Below, in pieces: positions 25,713 to 34,087 of a DNA stretch of 64,000 nucleotides. How positions within the stretch are numbered: the stretch's first letter is position 1; every line of letters begins with the position of its first letter. The notes beneath the pieces were generated by a model. It had not been told where the DNA came from, did no database searches, and was given only the letters and a program-made list of their open reading frames with translations. The position numbers were made by a program, and so were the translations under genes. This DNA comes from UBA2421 sp002343075 (GTDB lineage: Bacteria; Planctomycetota; Phycisphaerae; Tepidisphaerales; Tepidisphaeraceae): contig CALJLN010000038.1 in NCBI GenBank assembly GCA_937982565.1, forward strand, positions 1 to 64,000, given 5' to 3'.

Positions 25713-27938
25713 ATGGCAAACCGGCTCGTACACGAGACATCGCCCTATCTTTTGCAACATTCCCACAATCCCGTTGATTGGTATCCGTGGGGTTCTGAGG
25801 CATTTGAACGCGCACGTCGCGAGAAGAAGCCGATTTTTCTGAGCATTGGCTATTCGACCTGTTACTGGTGCCATGTGATGGAGCGCGAGAGCTTTGAAAG
25901 TGCCGCAGTCGCTGCCGTGATGAATGAGCATTTTGTCTGTATCAAGCTGGACCGTGAAGAACGCCCGGATGTCGATCAACTGTACATGACCGCGGTGCAA
26001 GTGCAGACTCATCACGGCGGGTGGCCGATGAACGTGTTTCTTACCCCACAACTTGAGTATTTTTACGGGGGCACCTATTTTCCGCCCACGGATTTGCCTG
26101 GGCGCACTGGGTTCGTCTCGGTCCTTCGCGCGATTCATGATGCATGGGAAAATCGCAACGCAGAAGTCGCGCGGGCCGCCGCGCAGTTTACAAGAATTCT
26201 TCAGCAGGTGGAGGTGGCGTCGAACACGCAGACGGCGCATTCGCTTCAACCTAACGCGATCGCACAGATGGTGATGCGCTCGGCAAGCGATTTTGATGCC
26301 CAGAATGGCGGGTTTGGTCGCGCACCAAAGTTTCCACGCCAGACGTTGCTGCAATTGATTCTTGCGGCGACGATACCCGAATCACCAGTCGCCAGAGAGT
26401 TGGGCGAGCAGGCAGGCATCCTTGAGCAGCGCGTGCGCGCCACGCTCGATGCCATGATGTACGGCGGAATCCGCGATCAACTCGGCGGAGCATTTCATCG
26501 GTACAGCACTGATGCCCAATGGCTCGTTCCTCACTTCGAGATCATGCTCTACGACAACGCCTTGCTCGCTTCAGTTTATCTCACCGCAGCGAGCCGTTTT
26601 CGCGAGCCGCGCTATGAAGTCGTTGCGAGGGAACTCTTGGACTTCGTCCTGGCGAAGATGAGGACGCGCGAAGGGGCATTCTCTACCGCAATAGATGCAG
26701 AAGTGTGTGCACGAGAGGGGTTGTCCTATCTCTGGACGCAGCAGGAAGTGCGGCAAGTGCTGGGCAGCAAGGAAGAGGGTAGCAATTGCTCCGCATTTGC
26801 GCACCGCGAGATCGATACTTTTTGTGAAGTCTTCGGCTTGACAACGGGACCCAACTTTGCCGATCCGCATTACGCGAACGGGCAACCAGACGCAAACATT
26901 CTGTATGTCGCAGATGTCGAGAAGTTTCACGCGCAATTCGACGTGCTCAAGCGAATGCGCGAGAGATTGCATTCCGCTCGTGACAGACGCGAGCAGCCGA
27001 TGGTCGATTTGAAGGTAATCACAAGTTGGAATGCCCTCATGATCAGAGTATTGGCCGAGGCTGGCTCCACATTATCTGAAGCCCGATACCTACACGCCGC
27101 CGAGGCGGCAGCGCGGTTCATTCTTGACAACCATTTGACCTCGGAAGGCCAGTTACGTCGGACTAGCCGAGATGGGATCTCAAAGCATGCAGGCGTGCTG
27201 GAAGATTATGCGTGTCTTGCCGAAGCTTTGCTTGTTCTAGCTCGTCTGACGGGGAATCCGAACTGGAAGGGATCTGCACAGCGTCTGGTGGACGAAATGC
27301 TCCGCCGTTTGCATGATGATGATGGGGGCTTCTTTTTCACTGATCGAAACGCCGACGATTTGATTGTGCGGCAGAAATCGGGCACTGATAACCCTCTGCC
27401 CTCCGGGAACGCTGTCGCGGCTCAGGTGCTGCTGAAGCTTGGAAAGCGAGACGATGCGCAGCGCGTGGTGGCCGCGTTCGATTCGAAGCTCCATAGCCAA
27501 GCCGAAGCGATGAGCGCAATGTTGGCCGTGTCGATTGAGCTTTGCGGCAGTTCGCAGTTCTTGCCAACTCAGGGTGCAGCGGCGCATGCTCCACCGATCG
27601 ACGAAGGGCAGATCGTGTCTGTGACTTGCACGCGTCGGTCTGCCACTCTTTTGGCTCTCACAGTTCGAATCGCGCCTGGATGGCACATTGCAACCCAAGT
27701 TGCGCAGCCTGGCGTCGCCCCGACGGTGGTAACCCTTTCACACGACCCGACAGCAACCGTCCGATTTCCTCCGCCGACCGAAACTGGAGCGTTTGGAAAC
27801 AGCTATTCAGGGGAGATCCAAGTTGAAATCGAAACTACAATTGCCGAGGGTGAGTTAATTCTCAACTATCAGTCCTGCAACGCAACCCGGTGCCGCGGAG
27901 TCGAGCGCGCTTTTGCCCCAGTGCCAGAACAGAGGTAG
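25713..27938 (+). CDS. DUF255 thioredoxin-domain protein (YyaL/SPATA20 type) with a DsbD-like C-terminal domain
   Basis: The 741-residue product has an N-terminal thioredoxin-like domain with C50-Y-W-C53 in IGYSTCYWCHVMERESFE, the signature of the DUF255 family. A long alpha-alpha barrel region follows (about 160-600), containing DQLGGAFHRYSTDAQWLVPHFEIMLYD. The last 115 residues are different. APGWHIATQV, a Pro-rich strand region, and LNYQSCNATRC near the end resemble the N-terminal alpha domain of DsbD (PF11412 type). That domain is normally periplasmic, yet no signal peptide is visible here. The function of DUF255 proteins is unresolved; a thiol-redox role is inferred from both domains. 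The gene stands alone. Confidence 0.88.
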   Translation: MANRLVHETSPYLLQHSHNPVDWYPWGSEAFERARREKKPIFLSIGYSTCYWCHVMERESFESAAVAAVMNEHFVCIKLDREERPDVDQLYMTAVQVQTHHGGWPMNVFLTPQLEYFYGGTYFPPTDLPGRTGFVSVLRAIHDAWENRNAEVARAAAQFTRILQQVEVASNTQTAHSLQPNAIAQMVMRSASDFDAQNGGFGRAPKFPRQTLLQLILAATIPESPVARELGEQAGILEQRVRATLDAMMYGGIRDQLGGAFHRYSTDAQWLVPHFEIMLYDNALLASVYLTAASRFREPRYEVVARELLDFVLAKMRTREGAFSTAIDAEVCAREGLSYLWTQQEVRQVLGSKEEGSNCSAFAHREIDTFCEVFGLTTGPNFADPHYANGQPDANILYVADVEKFHAQFDVLKRMRERLHSARDRREQPMVDLKVITSWNALMIRVLAEAGSTLSEARYLHAAEAAARFILDNHLTSEGQLRRTSRDGISKHAGVLEDYACLAEALLVLARLTGNPNWKGSAQRLVDEMLRRLHDDDGGFFFTDRNADDLIVRQKSGTDNPLPSGNAVAAQVLLKLGKRDDAQRVVAAFDSKLHSQAEAMSAMLAVSIELCGSSQFLPTQGAAAHAPPIDEGQIVSVTCTRRSATLLALTVRIAPGWHIATQVAQPGVAPTVVTLSHDPTATVRFPPPTETGAFGNSYSGEIQVEIETTIAEGELILNYQSCNATRCRGVERAFAPVPEQR

Positions 27939-27971
27939 TGATTCGGCGATGAATGCGGGGCACACCGCAAC

Positions 27972-28703
27972 CTACTTCATCGCAAGGTAAGTTACCATCA
28001 CCAATGACAGGATCGTGGTGATCGAAAGGACCACGCTGGCCCAGAAAATGGCGTTGAAACGGTGATTCTGCTTCTCCAAGAGTTGATTAAGCATGGCGTC
28101 CCGCTGAGACATGCCCGATTGAACTTGTTGGAGTACCTGCGTGCTTGTCGCGCTGTGTTCGCTCAGCGATTGCATAGCCGTGCCTACATTGCTGATGTTG
28201 CTGCTGATGCTGGCATCGGTCTGGCGGAGCGAGTCGAGTTGGTCGTTGAGCGAATTGATGAGACTCTTCTGCTCGCCGGACGTGTCGCAAATGCGATTGA
28301 GCACTTCACCCAGCGTGGTTTGCGCCTGATTCTGCTGGGCCAGTTGAGTGTAGATCGTCTTCAGGGCTTCGGCCTGACTACGATTCGATTCCGGAATCGT
28401 CTCTATCATCTGCGGGAGCTGCGACAGTACCCGCATCAAGTCCTCCTGACGGGTGTTCTGTTTCTCAAGGTTATCACGAATGCCGCTCATCAGTCGCGTC
28501 AGCGTGACAAATCCTTCGGACAGATTCTGCAAGGCGTGATCTCGTTTCGCCCATGGACGGAAAATGCTTTGTCGCGTTTCTACCAATTGCGATGGCGGCT
28601 GCGTGCTGTCAAGGTCGGAGGAGATACCACCTTCCTCCAGCCGATTCTTTCGGGTGAAGATCGAAGCGATTCTGCTCATGAATCCGGTAGATTGTTCACT
28701 CAT
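27972..28703 (-). CDS. Tail-anchored coiled-coil protein of unknown function
   Basis: I do not recognise a family. The 243-residue product is mostly charged and Gln/Ser/Asn-rich with heptad-like spacing from about 60 to 215 (for example QTTLGEVLNRICDTSGEQKS), so long helices are likely. The last 25 residues form one hydrophobic segment ending in Met-Lys, giving a C-terminal anchor. There is no signal peptide, so the bulk should face the cytoplasm. The start ATG at 28703 has GGAGG six bases upstream; the frame is open to 28916 but lacks support there. It is divergent from the btuF-like gene at 28805. Confidence 0.72.
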   Translation of the reverse strand: MSEQSTGFMSRIASIFTRKNRLEEGGISSDLDSTQPPSQLVETRQSIFRPWAKRDHALQNLSEGFVTLTRLMSGIRDNLEKQNTRQEDLMRVLSQLPQMIETIPESNRSQAEALKTIYTQLAQQNQAQTTLGEVLNRICDTSGEQKSLINSLNDQLDSLRQTDASISSNISNVGTAMQSLSEHSATSTQVLQQVQSGMSQRDAMLNQLLEKQNHRFNAIFWASVVLSITTILSLVMVTYLAMK

Positions 28704-28766
28704 TGGCTGCCTCCGTGCGATAAACTGAGACGTTTGACTTCGACTCGCAGGGTTACCCCTGCAATT

Positions 28767-28795
28767 TTGACACGATCTGCCAGCAACTTTAGCAT
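28767..28795 (+). promoter_or_regulatory. Promoter of the btuF-like gene, predicts a leaderless mRNA
   Basis: A consensus -35 TTGACA (28767-28772), a 17-base spacer and TAGCAT (28790-28795) end nine bases before the ATG at 28805. The gene has no Shine-Dalgarno. This is the best-formed leaderless promoter in the window. Confidence 0.6.
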
Positions 28796-28804
28796 CCTCG
28801 GCTG

Positions 28805-29701
28805 ATGATTCAACGGCGAATTGCCAGTTCTCTCGCGATGTTTCTTGCAGTGATGCTCGCGTGTGGTTGCGATCGCACCCCGGCACCCGCCTCAGAGGTC
28901 GTTGGAACCTCGGCACCCAGGGTAGCCTCGCTTTCTCCCGCGGCCACGGACATCGTCGTTGCGATGCAGCTTGCCGGGCAACTCATCGCAGTCAGTAATT
29001 TTGAGCCCCCGCGAAAGATCACCGATCATCTCCCGCGTGCGGGCGATTATCGATCCGTTGATTGGGAGTTATTGGCGGTACTTAAGCCAGATGTCATTGT
29101 CACCCAGTATCACGCAGACAAGATGCCCGAAGGTTTTGCCGACCGGGCCGCCGCTTTGAACATCAAGATGTTTAATCGAAAGATTGACTCGCTCAAAGAC
29201 ACCCGACTGGCGATCGCCGAGTTGGGGACCGTGCTCGACGCCAAAAGCGAAGCCGACCTAACGGTGAATCGTTGGGACGACGCCCTTAGTCAGGTCCGAA
29301 CTTTTGCGGAGAGTTATCCGAAGCGTGGAGTTTTGTTGGTTGTGGGTGAATCCGGACTGAATGCCGTCGGGCCCGGGACATTTCTGGGCGAATTGCTCGA
29401 AATAGCGGGTGGAGTGAATGTCATACCGGTGGGAGTTGATTACCCAACGCTTGACCGCGAACGGCTTGCCGCACTTGATCCTGATGTAATCATTCAACTG
29501 CTGCCGGGGGCGTCGACCCAATCTATTGAGTATGCCAAATCGTTCTGGCCCACCATGTCGGAGTTGCGCGCAGTGAAGCAAAGCCAAGTATTTTGGGTGA
29601 CGGATCCGGACGTGCTGCTTCCAGGCTTTTGCGCCACACAAACGGCGGAGCGACTGGCGGCGATCTTGCACGGGAGTCATCCGACAACGAGGCCGAATTG
29701 A
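28805..29701 (+). CDS. BtuF-like periplasmic substrate-binding lipoprotein
   Basis: The 298-residue product begins with a lipoprotein signal (lipobox MLACGC). It has the helical-backbone binding-protein pattern of the BtuF/FhuD/FepB group: VASLSPAATDIVVAM near 40-55, LLAVLKPDVIVTQYH near 88, LLVVGESGLNAVGPGTFLGELLEIAGG near 176-202 and LDPDVIIQLLP near 223. The ligand is probably cobalamin, heme or an iron chelate; no cobalamin riboswitch is present in the 100-base leader region. The stop overlaps the start of a BtuC-type permease (TTGA), so the two are coupled. The C-terminus ends just after a Ser/Thr-rich tail. Confidence 0.85.
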   Translation: MIQRRIASSLAMFLAVMLACGCDRTPAPASEVVGTSAPRVASLSPAATDIVVAMQLAGQLIAVSNFEPPRKITDHLPRAGDYRSVDWELLAVLKPDVIVTQYHADKMPEGFADRAAALNIKMFNRKIDSLKDTRLAIAELGTVLDAKSEADLTVNRWDDALSQVRTFAESYPKRGVLLVVGESGLNAVGPGTFLGELLEIAGGVNVIPVGVDYPTLDRERLAALDPDVIIQLLPGASTQSIEYAKSFWPTMSELRAVKQSQVFWVTDPDVLLPGFCATQTAERLAAILHGSHPTTRPN

Positions 29702-30690
29702 CGCGTCTGGGCGGTCGACAATTGGTCGTAATCCTGCTGCTGACGTTCATCGCCTGGGCGGGGGTGGCGTTCGTGTGCCTGCTGATCGGCTCAACCGGTT
29801 CGATCGGCTGGCCGACCTCGGCCACGCTCCCATATCGACTGGAATCGGTTTTTCTGGCGTCGCTGGTAGGTGCGGCACTGGCGGTGGCGGGGGTGACGTA
29901 CCAGGCATTGCTCGGAAACCCGCTCGCCGATCCATACCTCCTCGGAACCAGCAGCGGGGCGGCACTCGCAGGATATCTCTGGACATTGCCCGCTTTCTCA
30001 GGTTTGGCTGGCGCGATGGCGATTGGCCAGCAGGCGATGGCGTTCCTTGGTGCCATCACCGCGGTGGCGGTCGTCCTAGCGATTGCCGGCGGCAGGGGAA
30101 GGTTGCAGCCGGCCACGCTCATCCTGATCGGGGTGATCGTTAATGCTGTCTGCGGTGCCTTGTTCTTGCTGATCAACGCGATTGTGAAAGATATTGCCAC
30201 GCCAGGGGGGCCGATGGCATTCCTCATCGGTGGGCTGCAGACGAACCTTCAGTCGTGGCAAATTTGGACGTCGCGAATCGCCATTTTTTTGGGATTTACG
30301 GTGATTATGCTCGGCGCAGGTGTGCTGAACGCCGGCACTATGAACGATGCAGAGGCAGCGTCGCTTGGTGTACCGATCAATCAGTTACGATGGGGAGGTA
30401 TCATCGTAGCAAGTCTGATTACGGCCGCAGCAGTTGCAGTGAGTGGGCCAATCGGCTTCGTGGGGTTGATTTGCCCGCACTTGGGCCGGGTGATCGTCGG
30501 CCACGATGTCCGGCGGTTGTTGCCGGTTGCGACCATGCTCGGGGCAGTGATGCTTTGCCTTGCAGACGCAGCATCGCGAAAGATTAGCGCGTTTGGACCG
30601 GTAGGCACCTACCTGCCAGTGGGCGTCATAACGAGCCTTCTGGGCGGACCATTTTTCTTGGTCTTGCTGCTAACTCGTCGGAAGTGGTAG
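29698..30690 (+). CDS. FecCD/BtuC-family ABC transporter permease
   Basis: The 330-residue product has about ten hydrophobic segments and the FecCD family motifs LLGNPLADPYLLGTSSGAAL, GGLQTNLQSW and PIGFVGLICPHLGRVIVGHD. It would form the membrane channel for the lipoprotein upstream. I start it at TTG 29698, which overlaps the upstream stop and has GAGG five bases before it; the open frame to 29593 lies inside the btuF-like gene. The expected ATPase (BtuD/FecE type) is not next in order; a TIR-domain gene follows at 16 bases. The ATPase may be encoded elsewhere. Confidence 0.88.
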   Translation: MTRLGGRQLVVILLLTFIAWAGVAFVCLLIGSTGSIGWPTSATLPYRLESVFLASLVGAALAVAGVTYQALLGNPLADPYLLGTSSGAALAGYLWTLPAFSGLAGAMAIGQQAMAFLGAITAVAVVLAIAGGRGRLQPATLILIGVIVNAVCGALFLLINAIVKDIATPGGPMAFLIGGLQTNLQSWQIWTSRIAIFLGFTVIMLGAGVLNAGTMNDAEAASLGVPINQLRWGGIIVASLITAAAVAVSGPIGFVGLICPHLGRVIVGHDVRRLLPVATMLGAVMLCLADAASRKISAFGPVGTYLPVGVITSLLGGPFFLVLLLTRRKW

Positions 30691-30705
30691 CTGGAGAGGA
30701 ACGAA

Positions 30706-31533
30706 ATGCACGACGTTTTTATCAGTTATAGCACGCACGACAAACCTATTGCGGATGCCGTGTGTGCCGGTCTGGAGCAGAAGGGCATTCGCTGCTGGAT
30801 CGCCCCGCGCGACATTCTCGCTGGAGTAGAGTGGGGTCAGGCGATCGTCGAAGCGATTAGCTCGGCAAAGGTCATGGTGTTGCTGCTCTCCGATCACGCC
30901 AATCAATCGTCGCAGATCCCGAAAGAAGTCGATCGAGCGGTGAACAAAGGGGTTGCCATCATTCCGCTGCGGATTCAGGATGTCCAACCAAAGGGAGCGC
31001 TGGAGTATTACCTGGGACCCGCGCATTGGCTGGACGCGATCAACCCGCCGATGCAGGGCAACATTGATCGACTTGCGACCAACATCAACGCGCTGCTGAT
31101 GCGAGGAAGTGGCCCGGGGACCGCATCCGGGGCATCGACCATTGGAATCACGTCACAACCTCATGTGGGGCCAGGCGTCACAAGGGACCCTTCGACGCCG
31201 AAGCCAGTTTCGGTGCCGCCGATTCGTTCGTCTCAAAGTGCTGCCCCGGCGATCCCTCGGTCGCCACCACCTCGGGTGCCACCCACGAACTTCCCGCCAT
31301 CCGTGGGCGTGGAGCAACCTCTCGCGGACAACGTTCGAATTGTTCTCTATCTCGCGAGCGGATTTGTGCCGATTTTGGGGTTTGTGCTTTTCTTTCTATA
31401 CAAAGACAAGCCCGCTGCGAGTGACCGCAAGGCTGCCCAGATTTGCCTGATTGTGGGGATTTGCTCCTTCGTGCTGTCGGTGCTCTTCGGTTGCCTCTGC
31501 GTGCTCGCCGGAAGCGCCGCGGAGGGGTATTAG
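30706..31533 (+). CDS. TIR-domain protein with two C-terminal membrane segments
   Basis: The first 130 residues form a bacterial TIR domain. It starts with HDVFISYSTHDKPIADAVC, continues with CWIAPRDILAG and includes E74 in IPKEVDRAV, the position of the NADase glutamate in catalytic TIR domains. Residues about 135-205 are a Pro/Ser-rich linker. The last 70 contain two hydrophobic segments (about 208-227 and 243-266) around a short polar loop. It lies 16 bases after the BtuC-type permease with GGAGAGGAACG before the ATG, so it may be co-transcribed. Defence against phage or NAD-based signalling are possible; no partner gene is evident. The membrane tether is the unusual part. Confidence 0.87.
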   Translation: MHDVFISYSTHDKPIADAVCAGLEQKGIRCWIAPRDILAGVEWGQAIVEAISSAKVMVLLLSDHANQSSQIPKEVDRAVNKGVAIIPLRIQDVQPKGALEYYLGPAHWLDAINPPMQGNIDRLATNINALLMRGSGPGTASGASTIGITSQPHVGPGVTRDPSTPKPVSVPPIRSSQSAAPAIPRSPPPRVPPTNFPPSVGVEQPLADNVRIVLYLASGFVPILGFVLFFLYKDKPAASDRKAAQICLIVGICSFVLSVLFGCLCVLAGSAAEGY

Positions 31534-31602
31534 TTCAGTGCGTCGTACTGCGACGGGAAACAGCCCGCCGCCGTCGGTCAGGGAACCGGCACTTTCCGAA
31601 AC

Positions 31603-31630
31603 TTGACACAATCCGCCCGATTGATAGCTT
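31603..31630 (+). promoter_or_regulatory. Promoter of rpmF-plsX-fab
   Basis: A consensus -35 TTGACA (31603-31608) is followed by a 16-base spacer and TAGCTT (31625-31630). Transcription would start near 31637, leaving about 100 bases of leader before rpmF. No known L32 or fatty-acid regulator motif is recognised in that leader. Confidence 0.45.
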
Positions 31631-31735
31631 ATGTGGCTCTCGAAAGCGGCGTAATGATTGCCGTGGTTAATGAAGGCTCCGCAGGCAAAATGCCCGCGGG
31701 CGGCTGCTAAGTGCAGTCTGTTCAAGGAGTTAGTC

Positions 31736-31921
31736 ATGCAGCCGGTACAGAAGATCAGCAAGATGCGTAAGCGCAAGCGTCGGTCGCATCATGCATTGTC
31801 CCCGATTCGCTATGTGCGCTGCGCTCAGTGCGGCAACGCAAAGCTTCCGCACGCCGCCTGTGGCAATTGCGGGTTTGTGAATCAAGACTTGGCGCTTGCT
31901 GTCGAAGAAAAGCAAAGCTAA
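31736..31921 (+). CDS. rpmF: 50S ribosomal protein L32
   Basis: The 61-residue product has the L32 basic block KMRKRKRRSHHAL followed by a zinc ribbon with two pairs, C-A-Q-C and C-G-N-C. An AAGGAG lies six bases before the ATG at 31736. Upstream in-frame starts are not needed. rpmF heading plsX and fab genes is the conserved bacterial arrangement that ties ribosome and membrane-lipid supply, so the gene context supports the call strongly. The extension before the basic block (MQPVQKIS) differs from the usual MAVPKRRTS. Confidence 0.95.
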   Translation: MQPVQKISKMRKRKRRSHHALSPIRYVRCAQCGNAKLPHAACGNCGFVNQDLALAVEEKQS

Positions 31922-31955
31922 ACGAACGTAAGTTAGGGCGACGGGAGGTTCACAG

Positions 31956-32975
31956 GTGCGAGTTGCGGTCGACGTTATGGGCGGCGATCGGGCGCCGGCC
32001 GAAATCCTCTTGGGATGTTGGCAGGCGGCCGAATTTTTGTCCGGCGAAGATCTGGTACACCTTGTTGGCGATGGGCCGACCATTCAGGCTGCCTTGGCAA
32101 CCAACCCGGTTCCTGCCTCGAAACTCAAGCATTACAACGTAGTCGCGACGACCCAGGTCATCGAAATGGATGATCCTCCCGTCGACTCGATTCGTTCCAA
32201 GCCCGACAGTTCGATTGCTGTGATGTGTAAACTCGCCAGCAAAGGTGAGGCCGACGCGGTCATTTCCGCCGGAAACACTGGGGCGTGTGTCGCTGGATCA
32301 CAACTCCGAATGCGATTGCTCCCCGGCGTGGCGCGGCCCGGCATCGCGGTCGTTTTGCCAACTTTTCATGGGCCTGTGGTTGTTTGTGATGTCGGTGCGC
32401 AGGTCATCGCCAAACCGAAGTATCTGCAGCAGTTTGCCCTCATGGCAAGCGCGTATTCCCACGACCTGTTCGACATTGAAAATCCTCGTGTTGCCCTGTT
32501 GAGTATCGGCGAAGAAGACGCCAAGGGGACTGGCACTGTGAAGCTGGCCCGGAAGTTGCTGCGAGACGAGCCATTGATCAACTTTGTTGGAAACATTGAG
32601 GGCAAGGATGTCTTCAAGGGTATCTGCGACGTGATCGTTTGCGACGGCTTTGTGGGAAACATATTGCTGAAGTTCACTGAAGGCCTTAGCGAAGGAATTT
32701 TTCAGACGATGGCGGCCGAAATGGAACAGGAGTCCGCGGAGGTGTTTGCCAAGTTCAAGGGTGTGGCGAAGCGCATCTGGGCACGCCACGATTGGCAGGA
32801 GCACGGCGGCGCGCCCCTACTGGGCGTCGGGGGCATCAGCATGATCTGTCACGGTCGGAGCGAAGCGAAAGCAATCCGGAATGCAATCCGCGTCGCGAGG
32901 CAGTTAGTGAACAGCGGGGTGAATGCAAAGATCACCGACCGCATCGCCAGAAGCATCCAAGTGAATGATGATTGA
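31956..32975 (+). CDS. plsX: Phosphate acyltransferase PlsX
   Basis: PlsX converts acyl-ACP to acyl-phosphate, the first committed step of phospholipid synthesis with PlsY. The 339-residue product starts with VAVDVMGGDRAPAEIL and contains the SGNTGA-type segment ISAGNTGAC, VGNIEGKDVFKG and DGFVGNILLK, all typical. The GTG start at 31956 has GGGAGG seven bases upstream. It lies 34 bases after rpmF in one operon. PlsY is not in the window. The last residues match the family length. Confidence 0.95.
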   Translation: MRVAVDVMGGDRAPAEILLGCWQAAEFLSGEDLVHLVGDGPTIQAALATNPVPASKLKHYNVVATTQVIEMDDPPVDSIRSKPDSSIAVMCKLASKGEADAVISAGNTGACVAGSQLRMRLLPGVARPGIAVVLPTFHGPVVVCDVGAQVIAKPKYLQQFALMASAYSHDLFDIENPRVALLSIGEEDAKGTGTVKLARKLLRDEPLINFVGNIEGKDVFKGICDVIVCDGFVGNILLKFTEGLSEGIFQTMAAEMEQESAEVFAKFKGVAKRIWARHDWQEHGGAPLLGVGGISMICHGRSEAKAIRNAIRVARQLVNSGVNAKITDRIARSIQVNDD

Positions 32976-33068
32976 GTCGCCTCGGAGTTCATTTTCAGTC
33001 CAAAATTTAGGATGCGTCGTCTTGGTGCTTGTTAATCGGGCAATCGCCCCGCAGAATCTGTAATTTCA

Positions 33069-34055
33069 ATGACCCCGTATTCTGCCATAATCACCGGCAC
33101 TGGATCGTGCCTTCCGGAAAAGCGACTCACGAATGACGATCTATCGAAGCTGGTAGATACGAACGACGAGTGGATCACCCAGCGGACCGGCATCAAAGAA
33201 CGTCGGATCGCGTCGCCTGGTGAATCGACTCTCTCCTTCGCAAGCAAAGCAGCTACAGCGGCACTTAAGTCGGCCGGGCTTGAACCGAAGCACCTCGACT
33301 TAATCATCTGCGCCACGGTGACCCCGGAACTGTCGATGCCTGCCACTGCATGCATGGTCGGCGCATCGCTTGGCTTGAGCACAACGCCCGCGTTCGATGT
33401 TTCGGCCGCCTGCAGCGGGTTTCTCTACGCCGTTCACATGGCCTCGGCCTTTATTGAGTGCGGCCGATACAAAAATGTGCTGGTCATTGGGGCGGAAACG
33501 TTGACACGCGTCGTCGATTATCAGGACCGAAGTAGTTGCATCCTCTTTGGCGACGGCGGGGGTGCGGTGGTCCTTTCTCGCTCACAGGAACCCAAACGGG
33601 GCGTGCTCTACAGCAGTATCCACGCCGACGGAAACGGCTGGGAGTATCTCTACACGCTTCCCGGCGCGCGAACTCCGATTTCGTCCGAAATGATTGCCAG
33701 CCGGCAGCACTTTATGCGCATTCGAGGTCGGGAGATCTTTAAGTTTGCAGTCACCCGGTTCAACGAACTCATTGATGACGCCATGTCGAAAACTGGGCTA
33801 GGTATTGATGACATCAAGCTTATCGTTCCGCATCAGGTGAACCTTCGAATCATTGACAGTGCGATGGAGCGGCTCGGCCTGCCGCGAGAGAAGGCATTTA
33901 TCAACATCGAAAAATATGGCAACACCTCCGCGGCATCGATTCCAATCGCCCTCGACGAGGCGCTGCGACAGGGACGGCTCAAGAAGGGCGATGTCGCCCT
34001 CATGGTCGCTTTTGGCGCGGGACTCACTTGGGCTAACGCGGTCATCCGAATCTGA
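33069..34055 (+). CDS. fabH: 3-oxoacyl-ACP synthase III
   Basis: FabH starts fatty-acid chains by condensing acetyl-CoA or a branched acyl-CoA with malonyl-ACP. The 328-residue product has C115 in VSAACSGFLYA, the His motif IVPHQVNLRII and the Asn motif EKYGNTSAAS. DEWITQRTGIKERR is the usual N-terminal CoA-binding stretch. The ATG at 33069 has no Shine-Dalgarno. It lies 93 bases after plsX, the widest gap in the head of the cluster. The substrate preference for straight or branched primers cannot be read from sequence. Confidence 0.96.
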   Translation: MTPYSAIITGTGSCLPEKRLTNDDLSKLVDTNDEWITQRTGIKERRIASPGESTLSFASKAATAALKSAGLEPKHLDLIICATVTPELSMPATACMVGASLGLSTTPAFDVSAACSGFLYAVHMASAFIECGRYKNVLVIGAETLTRVVDYQDRSSCILFGDGGGAVVLSRSQEPKRGVLYSSIHADGNGWEYLYTLPGARTPISSEMIASRQHFMRIRGREIFKFAVTRFNELIDDAMSKTGLGIDDIKLIVPHQVNLRIIDSAMERLGLPREKAFINIEKYGNTSAASIPIALDEALRQGRLKKGDVALMVAFGAGLTWANAVIRI

Positions 34056-34087
34056 GATGGGTAGCAAGTCGCGCGAGGGAACGCAGC

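Noticed and set aside
28704..28804. Possible cobalamin riboswitch before the btuF-like gene
   Set aside because: The gap is only 101 bases, lacks the B12-box sequence, and the promoter places the start of the transcript next to the ATG.
28062..28805. Plus-strand frame opposite the coiled-coil gene
   Set aside because: The reverse strand has a strong Shine-Dalgarno and a plausible membrane tail; this frame has neither and reads as a shadow.
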